Source: Eubacteriaceae bacterium (GTDB lineage: Bacteria > Bacillota > Clostridia > Lachnospirales > Lachnospiraceae). Taken from it: a stretch of DNA of 64,000 bases. A program made the position numbers and the translations under genes. Numbering within the stretch: position 1 is the stretch's first letter; every line of letters starts with the position of its first letter. The notes under the pieces are model-generated. The model was not told the origin of the DNA. It worked only from the letters and a program-made list of their open reading frames with translations, and made no database searches. Below are positions 9,512 through 19,258 of this stretch, one piece after another. The stretch spans positions 27,171-91,170 of the forward strand of contig CAJTFB010000017.1 of assembly GCA_910575665.1 (NCBI GenBank), in the 5' to 3' direction.

Positions 9512-11564
9512 TTTAATGATACGCAACAGCAAGAGGAATCGAAAAGAAAACGGATTATTTTTCAGTTCTCTGATCGTATCAATCGTTGCCTTTTATATAA
9601 TACTTTCACTATCCCACCAGGATGTCATGGTCTTTTTAGCACAGATGGAAAGTGACGCTGTAAACAAGCTGATGGGTATGATTCCTGTCTTTTATGGCTT
9701 CGCGCTGTTTATCTTGTTTTTTCTCATCTACTACGCCAGTAAATTTCAGCTGGAACGGCGCAAACATGAGTTTGGCGTCTATCTGATGCTGGGAATGCGC
9801 CGCCGCAGATTGTTTGCCATGCTGCTGGCTGAAGATTTTCGCAACAGTGTCATTTCTCTGATCATTGGATTACCCAGCGCCCTTTTACTTTCGGAACTGA
9901 TCAGCCTGATCACTGCCAGACTAGTGGGGATCGGGATCATAAGTCATAAGCTTTCCTTCTCTCTGTCAGCGGTATTGTGGACGTCCATAGGATTCCTTTT
10001 TATTAAATTTACAGCATTTTTAATCCTCAGCGGAAAGATCAACCGGCAGGAAATTGGTTCACTTCTTGTGGAAAAGCCGGATGGGACCAAAAAAGAAATG
10101 CCAGCATTCATCTATGCAGCATCCATCCTTATAGGCATTTCCTGCCTGGCCATCGCCTACGTCGGTGCAATTCAGGGGGAAGCATGGTCTGGTATCTGGC
10201 AGATGGCGCGAACCATTGCCCTTGGAATTTTCGGAACCTTCTCATTGTTTTGGGGAATCCGTTTTTTGATTGGAGTTGTTGTAAAATCCGGAAAACAAGA
10301 TCGGCCGCTCCATGTATTTAATTTCCGTCAGATCCAGGAAAATGTGATCCACCGCTCCGGCACCCTTGCCATCTGTTCTATGCTCATTTTAGCTGCTCTG
10401 TGCTGTTTTGGGGCAGGTGTGGCAATCTCCCGTTTCTATGGGGAATCGGAACAGCATGCGCTGGATTATACTTTTGAAGATCATGAGAACGAAAATGATT
10501 CGGCAGCTATCCGGCAGATCCTAGAGGATCACCAGCTAGTTTCTCGTTTTTCTCACTTGTTTGATATGAAGACTGGCTATATCCGCACAACAGAAGACAC
10601 CGAACATGCCTTTCAAATGGAACCGCTTCTGGCTGCCCTGTATGATATGCCGCCTTCCCAGGACAGACATGTACTCCTTTACAATCTTAAGCATACAACC
10701 TATCCCCATATCATATCCCTGAGCTGCTACAATCAGCTCTTACGCGCTGCCAACATGCCTGAACTGATACTGGGGCCAGAGGAAGCCGCCATTTACATGG
10801 ATCATGAATTTGCAGCCTATGAAAGGAAAAAACTGCTGGACCGTATTCTGCAGACACGACCAGAAGCCCAGCTAGATGGAAAAACGATCCACCTCACGGG
10901 AACCGTCCAGACTACGAGTCTGGTCACAGACCGTTTCATCACATTGTCCTTTGCGCTGATCCTTCCGGATGAAATGTTTGAATACTATACGCAGGGTGAA
11001 TACAATGTTTATCTCAATGGCATTCTGGCAAAGGATGAGAAAGAAGATACAAGTCTTTTATCTGCTATATCAGAAATGAATCAAAAACTGAATAAAGCAG
11101 GACTGACCTATGAGAGCTATCTGCAGAACATGGGACGGCAGTTATTTTATATGGTGGCTGCCAGCTATATTACCATGTACCTTGCGGTTATCTTTTTGAT
11201 CATCTCAAATACGATCATTGGCGTACAATTTCTGATGAGCCAGCAGAAATCAACCCGCCGCTACCGAACACTCATACGCCTGGGAGCCACATATACTACT
11301 TTGTGTAATTCCGCCAGAAAACAGATCCATTGGTATTTTGGACTCCCAACTGTGATTGCTGCTTTCAGCAGTCTGTTTGGCGTTCGTTCTCTGCTCACCG
11401 GAATTCTGTCATCCAGAGCAAAAAGCAGTCTGACAGAAATGATGATCATTTCTGTCGCTATAATTTTAGCGCTATGTGTGATAGAATATATTTACATCAC
11501 AGCAGTGAAGCGTTCAAGTGATCGCTATCTTCTGAAACTGATGGTTCCAGAACGGGAAGAATAA
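9501..11564 (+). CDS. BceB-like ABC transporter permease
   Basis: About 687 residues with the FtsX/BceB layout: one N-terminal helix, a three-helix cluster, further paired helices, a roughly 200-residue extracytoplasmic domain between helices 7 and 8 (about residues 320-540), then three C-terminal helices. In the family this domain binds antimicrobial peptides or their lipid II complexes, and the permease signals to the kinase. The ATG at 9501, eight bases after AGGAGG, is preferred to a GTG at 9495; it overlaps the end of the ATPase gene. Confidence 0.9.
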   Translation: MFFNLMIRNSKRNRKENGLFFSSLIVSIVAFYIILSLSHQDVMVFLAQMESDAVNKLMGMIPVFYGFALFILFFLIYYASKFQLERRKHEFGVYLMLGMRRRRLFAMLLAEDFRNSVISLIIGLPSALLLSELISLITARLVGIGIISHKLSFSLSAVLWTSIGFLFIKFTAFLILSGKINRQEIGSLLVEKPDGTKKEMPAFIYAASILIGISCLAIAYVGAIQGEAWSGIWQMARTIALGIFGTFSLFWGIRFLIGVVVKSGKQDRPLHVFNFRQIQENVIHRSGTLAICSMLILAALCCFGAGVAISRFYGESEQHALDYTFEDHENENDSAAIRQILEDHQLVSRFSHLFDMKTGYIRTTEDTEHAFQMEPLLAALYDMPPSQDRHVLLYNLKHTTYPHIISLSCYNQLLRAANMPELILGPEEAAIYMDHEFAAYERKKLLDRILQTRPEAQLDGKTIHLTGTVQTTSLVTDRFITLSFALILPDEMFEYYTQGEYNVYLNGILAKDEKEDTSLLSAISEMNQKLNKAGLTYESYLQNMGRQLFYMVAASYITMYLAVIFLIISNTIIGVQFLMSQQKSTRRYRTLIRLGATYTTLCNSARKQIHWYFGLPTVIAAFSSLFGVRSLLTGILSSRAKSSLTEMMIISVAIILALCVIEYIYITAVKRSSDRYLLKLMVPEREE

Positions 11565-11598
11565 TTTTGTGGTCAATAAATAACGGGAGGAACATTAC

Positions 11599-12279
11599 AT
11601 GAAATGTATAGCAATCGTAGAAGACGAAGACTTTATGAGAGAAGAATTATGCGATATATTACGTAAAGCTGGTTTTAAAACAGAAGAAATTACAGATTTT
11701 AAAGATGTCACAGATCAGCTTCTGCGGCTCTCCCCCGACCTGATCCTTCTGGATCTAAATCTGCCTGAGAAGAGCGGATTTGAAATCTGCCGGGAAATTA
11801 AAGGAAAAAGCTCTATCCCAATCCTTGTACTTACCTCCCGGGACCAGATACAGGATGAACTGCATGCACTGAATCTGGGTGCTGACGAATATCTGACGAA
11901 ACCATGCAGAAAAGAACGGCTTTTAGCACGTGTAGCCAATGTAATGAAACGATACGAGGGCCGCTCAAATCTTCTAGAGGGCTCAGGATTTCTTTTGGAT
12001 CGTCAAACATACACGCTGTATATCCATAACCATTCTGTCGTCCTCCCCAAAAATCAGGGGAAAATACTTGAAGCGTTCTTGAATCATGGAGATGAGATTG
12101 TGACAAAGGAAGAACTGTGTCTGGCAGTCTGGGAAACTTCTGAATTTATTGACGAAAATGCGCTTCAGGTCAATCTGACTCGGTTAAAAAAGACCATGGC
12201 TAACCTTATGATGTGTCAGCAGATCGTCCCGGTTCGCGGAATCGGCTACCGGCTTATCCAGAAGGGAGGGGCACAATGA
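11599..12279 (+). CDS. BceR-like OmpR-family response regulator
   Basis: 226 residues: receiver domain with acidic pocket EDED near the N-terminus, phospho-acceptor Asp in DLILLDLNLPEKSG, Thr/Lys in VLTSR and YLTKPCRKE; C-terminal winged helix (ALQVNLTRLKKTMA...RGIGYRL). A GGGAGGAACATTAC ribosome site precedes it. It overlaps the kinase gene by ATGA. It probably drives the promoter at 8658-8701 in response to the transporter. Confidence 0.93.
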   Translation: MKCIAIVEDEDFMREELCDILRKAGFKTEEITDFKDVTDQLLRLSPDLILLDLNLPEKSGFEICREIKGKSSIPILVLTSRDQIQDELHALNLGADEYLTKPCRKERLLARVANVMKRYEGRSNLLEGSGFLLDRQTYTLYIHNHSVVLPKNQGKILEAFLNHGDEIVTKEELCLAVWETSEFIDENALQVNLTRLKKTMANLMMCQQIVPVRGIGYRLIQKGGAQ

Positions 12280-13319
12280 AACAGAACATTAAGTTGATCC
12301 AGCGGTATACCCCCTGGCTCCTGCTTCTGCTGGGAGTTGATGCCTTTGCCGCACTGCTTCTGTGGATCGCTGATATGCAGGCATTTTATTCGATGATAAC
12401 CGTGATTCTGCTCACCACGATTCTTTTATTCGCTTCGGTATGTAGTGTGCTTGTCCACCGGGAACAAAAAAGAGAACAGGCTTTTTTCGCTTTTCTCTGC
12501 GATCCAGTGGAACACCAGGAGGAGATGTTGCTAAAAAGCCTCAGTCCAGCTCAGAGAGAACCGATTCGTCTGTTGGCCAAAATGTTACGGGATCAGCAAA
12601 ATGCTTATGACAGTCTGAAAATGCAGATAAACGATTATGAAGAGTACGTTGAATCCTGGGCCCATGAAACCAAAACACCCCTTTCCCTTTTGACCCTGCT
12701 TCTTGATAACCGCAGAGATGAGTTACCGGAGACCATTGGTTCCAAACTTGATTATATCCGGAACCGTATGCAGGAATCCATCGTCCAGATGCTGTTCTAT
12801 GCCCGATTAAAAGGTACAAGAAAGGATTATCTGTTTGAGCCTGTCCATATCCTTCCATGCATTGAAGAGGTGTTGGAGGATTATAAGCCCTTGCTGGAAG
12901 AAAAGCATTTCCAGATCCAATTCTGTATCTCTGATGATACGGTTTACACGGACCAGAGAGGGCTGGGTTTCCTCCTGCGTCAGATCATCAGTAATTCCAT
13001 TAAATATTGTGGAAACGAACCAGAATTAAACTTTACCTCTTTTGAACGAGACGGCCGTTATATTTTCGCGATAAGGGATAATGGTACCGGCGTCCGAAGC
13101 TGTGACCTGCCCTATCTTTTTGAAAAGGGGTTTACCGGCGATTCTGGAAAAAAAAGAAAAAAAGCGACCGGGATGGGACTGTATCTTGCCAAAGAAATGG
13201 CAAAGGAACTAAATATCTCCTTACATGTAACATCAGAGTGGAATAAGGGATTTGAAATAGAGATCTCTTTCCCTGTGATTGACTCAATATCAGATTCCAA
13301 TCAGGCGCCGTCAAGCTAG
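12276..13319 (+). CDS. BceS-like intramembrane-sensing histidine kinase
   Basis: About 347 residues. Two N-terminal membrane helices separated by only a few residues, so no real sensor domain, as in BceS kinases that are switched by their ABC transporter. H-box SWAHETKTPLSLL, N-box ISNSIKYC, G-boxes DNGTGV and GMGLYLAKEMA. The start is the ATG at 12276 with GGGAGGGGCACA upstream, overlapping the regulator stop. Confidence 0.93.
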   Translation: MKQNIKLIQRYTPWLLLLLGVDAFAALLLWIADMQAFYSMITVILLTTILLFASVCSVLVHREQKREQAFFAFLCDPVEHQEEMLLKSLSPAQREPIRLLAKMLRDQQNAYDSLKMQINDYEEYVESWAHETKTPLSLLTLLLDNRRDELPETIGSKLDYIRNRMQESIVQMLFYARLKGTRKDYLFEPVHILPCIEEVLEDYKPLLEEKHFQIQFCISDDTVYTDQRGLGFLLRQIISNSIKYCGNEPELNFTSFERDGRYIFAIRDNGTGVRSCDLPYLFEKGFTGDSGKKRKKATGMGLYLAKEMAKELNISLHVTSEWNKGFEIEISFPVIDSISDSNQAPSS

Positions 13320-13405
13320 TGTGCTGACCCAGTGATACAAATTTAAGTAAGACTGGCGGCGCCAATTAGAACTCTGTCTTTATTCTTGTCTCAAACTTTC
13401 TATTT

Positions 13406-15601
13406 TCAATATTCCGGAACCACCGCTGGCATAAAGAAGCGGTCTGCAAACAGTGATTTTACCAATATGTTATACTCTGATTTGGTAAGATTTGCCCTCA
13501 TCTGAGAAAAGGTTCCCATCTCATCATAAAACTCACTGCTCATGCCAGAGGTACTTTTTTCGCTGTCCGCGTCAAAGATCATAATCTTCTGAGCGCCAGA
13601 AGCATTGTTCCAGGTACCCCAGTTTGCCAGAGAAGAACCATTGGGATTCCCGCTGGCAAGAAAATTTGTGACATACTTCTGCATCAATGTAGTGAGGGCT
13701 GCCCTTCCTGGCTTATTGGAAGCAACAATGGCGTTGGGCGAATATTCTGAATAGTTGTTTTTATATATTCCCCTCAAAAAATCTTTGCTGGCGCCATGAA
13801 AAGCACCGACATAACGACTGTAAAAACCATCTGTCACACTGGAATTCGTCCCCCAGCGAAAACGATAGGCATAGATATTACTGTGTCCCGCGTCCTGACT
13901 GAGAAGTCCCGCCGTTTTTTCAATATAGTGCCCCGACTGCAGCATACTGCCATACTTGATTCCATTGGCCACCAGATTCATCATCTGGGACGAAGAAGTG
14001 ATCCCTGCCACCTCATCCAATTCAGAAGTAAGACTCCCATTCCAGGCAAAGGAGGAAAATTCCGTGGCATCGCTTCCCAGAATCACCGGCACACGGTTAT
14101 AGTTCCCCGCGGATATAACAGAGAAGCCCTCCTTCGGGATCACCACGCCGTCATTGAATCCCTGGGGAAATTTACCCAGCTTGAGCGCAGAGGATTTATA
14201 CATGTTCGCCACCTCTGAGGTGGACAGACTGTGAAAAAGATCACGGATTGTCTGGTCCGATGCCTCTTTGAGATACTCCCCAGCAGTTTTTTTGTCAGAG
14301 AAGGTTCCTCTCTTAACCAGTATCGCCGCCAGCTTTTCCTCCACAGACTCCTCTCCCTCTTCATTGGTACACGTGTTGCAGCCACCGCTGAATATAATCG
14401 CCTTGTGAAAAAGTCCTCTCATTCCTGGCGAGATCATGCAAAGCAGAGCATTTCTCCCACCGGCAGAAAATCCAGACAAAGTCACATTTCCAGGATTTCC
14501 ACCAAAATTCCTGATCTCGTCCCGAACCCAGGTAAGCGCCGCCCTCACATCCAACAGAGTAAAATTACCGCTGTTCTCTTCCTCTGTCCCGTTCCGAAGC
14601 GCCGGATGGCTGAGATAGCCAAATGCTCCCAGACGATATTCCACGGAAACGACGATAGCGTTTGTTGCTGATACCATATTAGAAAAACTTACATCTGAGC
14701 TGCCGGAGGCATTTCCTCCTCCGTGGAGATATACCATGACCGGAAGATTCTTTTTTCCGTTATTGGGTCGGTAAACATTGACATACAAACAGTCCTCTGT
14801 GCCAAGATAGGTAGTGCCGTCACTGTATTGTGCCGCCGGCTGCTTCGCTGCCGTAGCGCTCCGTGTTCCGCTCCATGCAGCCACAGGCTGAGGGGCTTTC
14901 CATCTGTTATTTCCGGCTGTGGAAGCTCCGTAGGGAACGCCATACCATACCAGCGATTTTCCATTGGCATCTTCAATTCCCTTTACTTTTCCTTTGGACG
15001 TGTTACGCACAAGTTCCGACTGGACTTTTATTTTTATCTTTTTCACTGCATGACCATCCTTGGACTGGATGGTGATCACTGAACTTCCACTTAATACTGC
15101 CGTCACACGTCCATTTTTAGACACCTTAGCCACAGCCGGATTCGAAGAAGAATAAAACAACTTTTTATTTGAGGCACTGGCTGGCGCCGCTGCCGCATTC
15201 AGTGCTGCCTTATCCCCCACATACATATTTACTGTTGTAGACTTCACATTGATCTTTGAAACCTTTTTTCCCACTGTGACACGGATTGCCAGCACTTTTT
15301 TCTTCTTGCTGTTATACCCCCGGATATATACCTTTCCCTTTTTCACTCCTTTGATCTTCTTATTACCAATGATTTTAACAATTTTTTTATTACCGGATTT
15401 CCAGGTCAAATTCTTATATTTGTTCTGATTTGATGAAGTAAGCGGATTTTTCCGGATGATCGTAGAAATCGTCGCTTTCTTCCCCTTTGTAATAGTATAT
15501 GTGGGATTTTCCGCCGCTGAAACCCTGCTGCTGGCACATAAGATCCCGATCCCTGCCAAAAATATTCCTGTCTTAACAAGCTGCTTCCCATTTTTGTTCA
15601 T
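13406..15601 (-). CDS. Secreted type B carboxylesterase with N-terminal Ig-like domains
   Basis: 731 residues. Signal peptide (lysine, then GIFLAGIGILCASSRVSA), then two bacterial Ig-like (BIG2-type) repeats to about residue 200, then an alpha/beta-hydrolase of the carboxylesterase type B family. Features: VMVYLHGGGNASG oxyanion-hole region, GFSAGG nucleophile elbow, TEFSSF with a likely acidic residue, and FHGAS with the likely catalytic His. GGAGG lies just before the ATG. No cell-wall sorting signal is seen, so the Ig repeats may hold it at the surface. Substrate unknown. Confidence 0.88.
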   Translation of the reverse strand: MNKNGKQLVKTGIFLAGIGILCASSRVSAAENPTYTITKGKKATISTIIRKNPLTSSNQNKYKNLTWKSGNKKIVKIIGNKKIKGVKKGKVYIRGYNSKKKKVLAIRVTVGKKVSKINVKSTTVNMYVGDKAALNAAAAPASASNKKLFYSSSNPAVAKVSKNGRVTAVLSGSSVITIQSKDGHAVKKIKIKVQSELVRNTSKGKVKGIEDANGKSLVWYGVPYGASTAGNNRWKAPQPVAAWSGTRSATAAKQPAAQYSDGTTYLGTEDCLYVNVYRPNNGKKNLPVMVYLHGGGNASGSSDVSFSNMVSATNAIVVSVEYRLGAFGYLSHPALRNGTEEENSGNFTLLDVRAALTWVRDEIRNFGGNPGNVTLSGFSAGGRNALLCMISPGMRGLFHKAIIFSGGCNTCTNEEGEESVEEKLAAILVKRGTFSDKKTAGEYLKEASDQTIRDLFHSLSTSEVANMYKSSALKLGKFPQGFNDGVVIPKEGFSVISAGNYNRVPVILGSDATEFSSFAWNGSLTSELDEVAGITSSSQMMNLVANGIKYGSMLQSGHYIEKTAGLLSQDAGHSNIYAYRFRWGTNSSVTDGFYSRYVGAFHGASKDFLRGIYKNNYSEYSPNAIVASNKPGRAALTTLMQKYVTNFLASGNPNGSSLANWGTWNNASGAQKIMIFDADSEKSTSGMSSEFYDEMGTFSQMRANLTKSEYNILVKSLFADRFFMPAVVPEY

Positions 15602-15758
15602 ATGTATGCCTCCAAATCTTCATGTCACGTTACAGCAATAGCCGGACGGCGCCAGGCTAATCCGATGCTGCCGCCCAGCTGTGATGTTATCCATGCTACC
15701 AGCCGGATAGGACAAAATTGTGGCAAATAAGATTCAATGTACCAAATTGTACACAACA

Positions 15759-15790
15759 AAAAAGATGCTCCCAAAAGAGAACATCTTCTT
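15759..15790 (-). terminator. Terminator downstream of gpsA
   Basis: On the minus strand an AAGATGTTCTC/GGAGCATCTT hairpin is followed by T6. Before it lies a nested structure at about 15793-15837 (outer AGCCTGT/ACAGGCT, inner GCGCA/TGCGC). Together they end the der-plsY-gpsA transcript. Confidence 0.75.
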
Positions 15791-15838
15791 AGCCTGTCAG
15801 CGCAGTTCAAACCCCGTGCGCCGACTCAACAGGCTGGT

Positions 15839-16849
15839 CTATTTCCAACTTAAAGACTGGTATTCTATCACCCGCTCCCTGAGGATCAGGTCTTTTAATG
15901 CCTGCTCTGTGGACTTATTATCAAATAAAACGGCATTGATCTGCTCCACAATCGGCATGCTGACATGATGTTTATTGGCCAGTTTCATGGCTGCCTTGGC
16001 ACAATTGACTCCCTCGACCACCTGACGGATCTCCTGTTTCGCCTCCTCCAGCGTCTTTCCCTTGCCGAGAAGATAACCGCAGTTATGGTTTCGGCTGTGG
16101 GTACTGGTACAGGTCACGATCAGATCCCCAATCCCCGACAGTCCAAAAAAAGTCTCCATTCTGCCGCCAAGTTCCATTCCCAGACGACTGATCTCTACAA
16201 TACCGCGAGTCATCAAAGCGGCTTTTGTATTGTCTCCCAGGCCCATCCCGTCCAGGATTCCCGCCGCCAATGCGATCACATTTTTTAATGCTCCTCCCAG
16301 CTCAATTCCCACAATATCGGGACTGACATAGACACGGAAATTCTTTCCCATAAATACGTCCTGGATAAAGGTCGCTGTTTTTTCGTCCTTCGCTCCGACT
16401 ACAACTGTAGTAGGCATCTCCTTTGATACCTCTTCGGCATGGCTCGGACCAGATAAAACTGCTACTTTGGCTTCTGGAAGCACATCTTCCAATATCTCAC
16501 ACAATGTCATCAGTGTATTGTCTTCGATTCCTTTTCCCACATTTACAATGATCTGGCCTGGTTTGATATAGGGCTTTGCCAGTTCAGCCGTAGACCGCAC
16601 AAATGGCGATGCCACGGAAAACACAATGATATCCTGTTCCTGGCATGCCGCCGAAATCTCATCCACGATCTCGATGGAATCTGGCAGCTTCACGCCAGGC
16701 AGCCGTTCCACATGTTCTCTCTGTTCCCGGAGCATATCGGTCTCTGCCTTGATCTTTGACCACATGGTAACCTTGTGTCCGTTATTGGCACACAAAATAG
16801 CGAGGGCAGTTCCCCAGCTTCCAGCACCTAAAAAACTAATTTTTTTCAT
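15839..16849 (-). CDS. gpsA: Glycerol-3-phosphate dehydrogenase, NAD(P)+
   Basis: Makes sn-glycerol-3-phosphate for phospholipid synthesis, directly feeding PlsY encoded upstream. 336 residues: dinucleotide-binding GAGSWGTALA (about 7-16), AVLSGPSHAEEV, and the substrate-domain GGALKNVIALAAGILDGMGLGDNTKAAL. The ATG at 16849 with GGAGGAAAACATA upstream is preferred; the 18 residues before it come from duplicated plsY sequence. Confidence 0.97.
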   Translation of the reverse strand: MKKISFLGAGSWGTALAILCANNGHKVTMWSKIKAETDMLREQREHVERLPGVKLPDSIEIVDEISAACQEQDIIVFSVASPFVRSTAELAKPYIKPGQIIVNVGKGIEDNTLMTLCEILEDVLPEAKVAVLSGPSHAEEVSKEMPTTVVVGAKDEKTATFIQDVFMGKNFRVYVSPDIVGIELGGALKNVIALAAGILDGMGLGDNTKAALMTRGIVEISRLGMELGGRMETFFGLSGIGDLIVTCTSTHSRNHNCGYLLGKGKTLEEAKQEIRQVVEGVNCAKAAMKLANKHHVSMPIVEQINAVLFDNKSTEQALKDLILRERVIEYQSLSWK

Positions 16850-17034
16850 TATGTTTTCCTCCATCTGTATCTTTTTTTGCTCCCAGCTTATTCTCAGTAC
16901 CATTTAAAAGCCGTTTGATATTAGCGCTATGCTAAACTATTTTATTTCATTATGTTGTTCTCCATCTATACCTTTTTTTGCTCCCAGCTTATTCTCAGTA
17001 CCATTTAAAAGCCGTTTGATATTAGCGCTATGCT
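16845..17034. repeat. Tandem duplication of the plsY 3' end
   Basis: 16845-16933 and 16946-17034 are near-identical at an offset of exactly 101 bp. The copy at 16946-17034 is the present 3' end of plsY; the copy at 16845-16933 lies in the plsY-gpsA gap and carries the gpsA start site. The inner copy keeps a ghost of the gpsA start (ATGAAATAA), so plsY and gpsA probably overlapped before the duplication. Confidence 0.9.
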
Positions 17035-17623
17035 TTATGTAAGCCAGAACCGTAAACATCAGACTCAACACAAGTATAACCGGGAAAAAAATATCTCCCC
17101 GAAAATGTATCACTGAGAAAATAGGAATATACCATACAACGATCAACGATCCCAGAGAGACATAGCGGGTAATGGCCACAACTGCAATAAAGAGCGCCAG
17201 ACCTACCCCAATAAATAAGGGATCCATGGTAGAAACCACGATAACTGCCGCTGACACAGCAATTCCTTTTCCTCCCTTAAACCGGAGGGTAACCGGAAAG
17301 TTATGTCCCAACACCACGCCCAGACCAGTAAAAAGTGTGTACATATAAGCTACAGACTGGTTCGGATCGTATCCCATATGCGCACAGTACACATACTTCA
17401 CCAAAAGCATAGGAACAAATGCCTTTAATAGATCCCCAAGAAAGGTGATTGCTCCTGCTTTCGCCCCCATGGAACGCAGGGCATTGGTGGTGCCTATATT
17501 GCCACTGCCAGTAGAACGAATATCCATTCCATTTCTTTTTCCCACAAGATATCCGGTAGAAAAACAGCCAAAGGCATAGCCGATGAGCAAAAGAACAATC
17601 CCTGTCAGAATATATTTCAACAC
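16937..17623 (-). CDS. plsY: Acyl-phosphate:glycerol-3-phosphate acyltransferase
   Basis: Integral membrane acyltransferase making lysophosphatidate. 228 residues, hydrophobic throughout, with the PlsY motifs GCFSTGYLVGK, RSTGSGNIGTTNALR, GVVLGHNFPVTLRFKGGKGIA and GSLIVVWYIPIF. The C-terminal tail is charged and was altered by the tandem duplication. Starts 3 bases after the der stop. Confidence 0.96.
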   Translation of the reverse strand: MLKYILTGIVLLLIGYAFGCFSTGYLVGKRNGMDIRSTGSGNIGTTNALRSMGAKAGAITFLGDLLKAFVPMLLVKYVYCAHMGYDPNQSVAYMYTLFTGLGVVLGHNFPVTLRFKGGKGIAVSAAVIVVSTMDPLFIGVGLALFIAVVAITRYVSLGSLIVVWYIPIFSVIHFRGDIFFPVILVLSLMFTVLAYIKHSANIKRLLNGTENKLGAKKGIDGEQHNEIK

Positions 17624-17626
17624 GTC

Positions 17627-18949
17627 TTATTTCTCCTTTCGTTCACGGATAAACATACGGATCGGTGTACCAGTAAAGCCGAACGTATCCCGGATTCGAT
17701 TTTCGATATAACGCTGATAGGAAAAATGCATCAGCTCCTTGCTATTTACAAAAAGAACAAAGGTAGGCGGTTTGGTACTTACCTGAGTCATATAAAATAT
17801 TTTGAGCCGCTTTCCTTTATCTGAAGGCGGCTGCTGCATGGCAACTGCCTCCATAAGGATCTCATTGAGCACGCCGGTCTGAACCCGCATGGAATGAAAC
17901 TGGATCACTGTCTCGATCCGTTCAAATACCTTATCGGTTCTCTGGCCTGTAAGGGCAGAAATAAATACGATCTCTGCATAAGGAACAAAAGATAAGATCT
18001 CCCGCACCTTATTCGTATACTCTTTGACGGTGTGATTGTTCTTCTCGATGGCATCCCATTTGTTCACTGCGATGATCAATCCTCTTCCCCGCTCGTGGGC
18101 GATTCCAGCAATCTTAGCGTCCTGCTCCGTCACTCCCTCAACCGCATCGATCATCAACACTACTACATCCGACCGCTCAATGGCGGCAACGGTCCTGATA
18201 ATACTATATTTTTCTAAATCTTCTTTGATTTTATTCTTCCTTCTTATTCCAGCGGTATCGATAAAGATATACTCTTTTCCATCCCGTATAATCTCGGTGT
18301 CAATAGCATCTCTAGTCGTCCCCGCAACTTCGGAAACAATCACACGGTTTTCTCCCAGAAGCCGGTTGATCAGCGAAGATTTACCCGCATTGGGTTTTCC
18401 CACAACAGCGATCCTCGGACGTTCGTCCTCGTCCTCTTCAAATTTCTCCGGCGCAATGTGCTCCAAAACTGCATCCAGCATATCACCGATCCCCAGCTTA
18501 GAGGAAGCCGATACCGGATAAGGTTCTCCAATGCCCAGGTTGTAAAACTCGTACACATCTGGCATATATTTCTCAAAATGATCTACTTTATTCACTACAA
18601 GTACTACCGGCTTACCGGATCTGCGCAACATATCTGCCACTTTAAAATCCGCGTCCACAAGTCCCTGTCTCACATCCGTAATAAACAATATCACATCCGC
18701 TGTGTCAATGGCGATTGTCGCCTGCTCTCTCATATGGGAAAGCATGACATCCCGGGTATCCATCTCGATTCCCCCGGTATCGATCAGGGACATACTCCGG
18801 TTCAGCCAGACCATATCCGCATAGATCCGGTCCCTGGTCACTCCTGGATAATCTTTTACAATTGAAATTTTTTCGCCTGCCAGCGTATTAAAAAGCGTGG
18901 ATTTCCCCACATTAGGTCTTCCCACGATTGCCACGATCGGTTTACTCAT
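17627..18949 (-). CDS. der: Ribosome-assembly GTPase Der (EngA)
   Basis: 440 residues with the double G-domain layout unique to Der: first P-loop GRPNVGKST, DTGG, NKVD; second P-loop GKPNAGKSS, DTAG, NKWD; then a C-terminal KH-like domain ending in GTPIRMFIRERKEK. It acts in 50S subunit maturation. First gene of der-plsY-gpsA, an arrangement seen in many Firmicutes. Confidence 0.98.
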   Translation of the reverse strand: MSKPIVAIVGRPNVGKSTLFNTLAGEKISIVKDYPGVTRDRIYADMVWLNRSMSLIDTGGIEMDTRDVMLSHMREQATIAIDTADVILFITDVRQGLVDADFKVADMLRRSGKPVVLVVNKVDHFEKYMPDVYEFYNLGIGEPYPVSASSKLGIGDMLDAVLEHIAPEKFEEDEDERPRIAVVGKPNAGKSSLINRLLGENRVIVSEVAGTTRDAIDTEIIRDGKEYIFIDTAGIRRKNKIKEDLEKYSIIRTVAAIERSDVVVLMIDAVEGVTEQDAKIAGIAHERGRGLIIAVNKWDAIEKNNHTVKEYTNKVREILSFVPYAEIVFISALTGQRTDKVFERIETVIQFHSMRVQTGVLNEILMEAVAMQQPPSDKGKRLKIFYMTQVSTKPPTFVLFVNSKELMHFSYQRYIENRIRDTFGFTGTPIRMFIRERKEK

Positions 18950-19009
18950 AAAATCCTCTTTTCATATAACTAGTGTAACGAACCTTTCACAATTTTCCAT
19001 ACGTAAACT

Positions 19010-19038
19010 ATTTTACAAGAATCTCAGTTTAAAATCAA
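19010..19038 (-). promoter_or_regulatory. der promoter
   Basis: Minus strand TTGATT (19038-19033), 17-bp spacer, TAAAAT (19015-19010). It lies 12 bp from the left direct repeat of the mobile element and is left intact by the insertion. The rest of 18950-19258 holds the left repeat and AT-rich sequence with no gene. Confidence 0.7.
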
Positions 19039-19050
19039 TAATTATTTTTA

Positions 19051-19073
19051 TTGTATTTCATTGACGCAAATGT
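19051..19073. repeat. Left direct repeat (candidate attL)
   Basis: TTGTATTTCATTGACG then CAAATGT. Matches 54171-54193 at 22 of 23 positions. Here it is followed by TCAA, so a TTGAC/GTCAA inverted repeat forms across its right part. Confidence 0.8.
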
Positions 19074-19258
19074 CAAGTTTTTCTGCACACATTGGACAAT
19101 ATCTCTTTTTTCAAATTGAAATACGGTAAAAAAGAAAAAATTCATCTATATGAAATATAATATTTTATATGGATCTTTTGATATATGTTAAAACAGATAA
19201 CACAAAGAAAACTGCTTATTAACCAGTTTTTCTAAAACAGTGTTCACTTGTCCCAGCT

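Noticed and set aside
13299..13365. Terminator after the histidine kinase gene from GGCGCCG/CGGCGCC
   Set aside because: The arms are 7 bp with a loop of about 50 bases and no T-run, so it is too weak to call.
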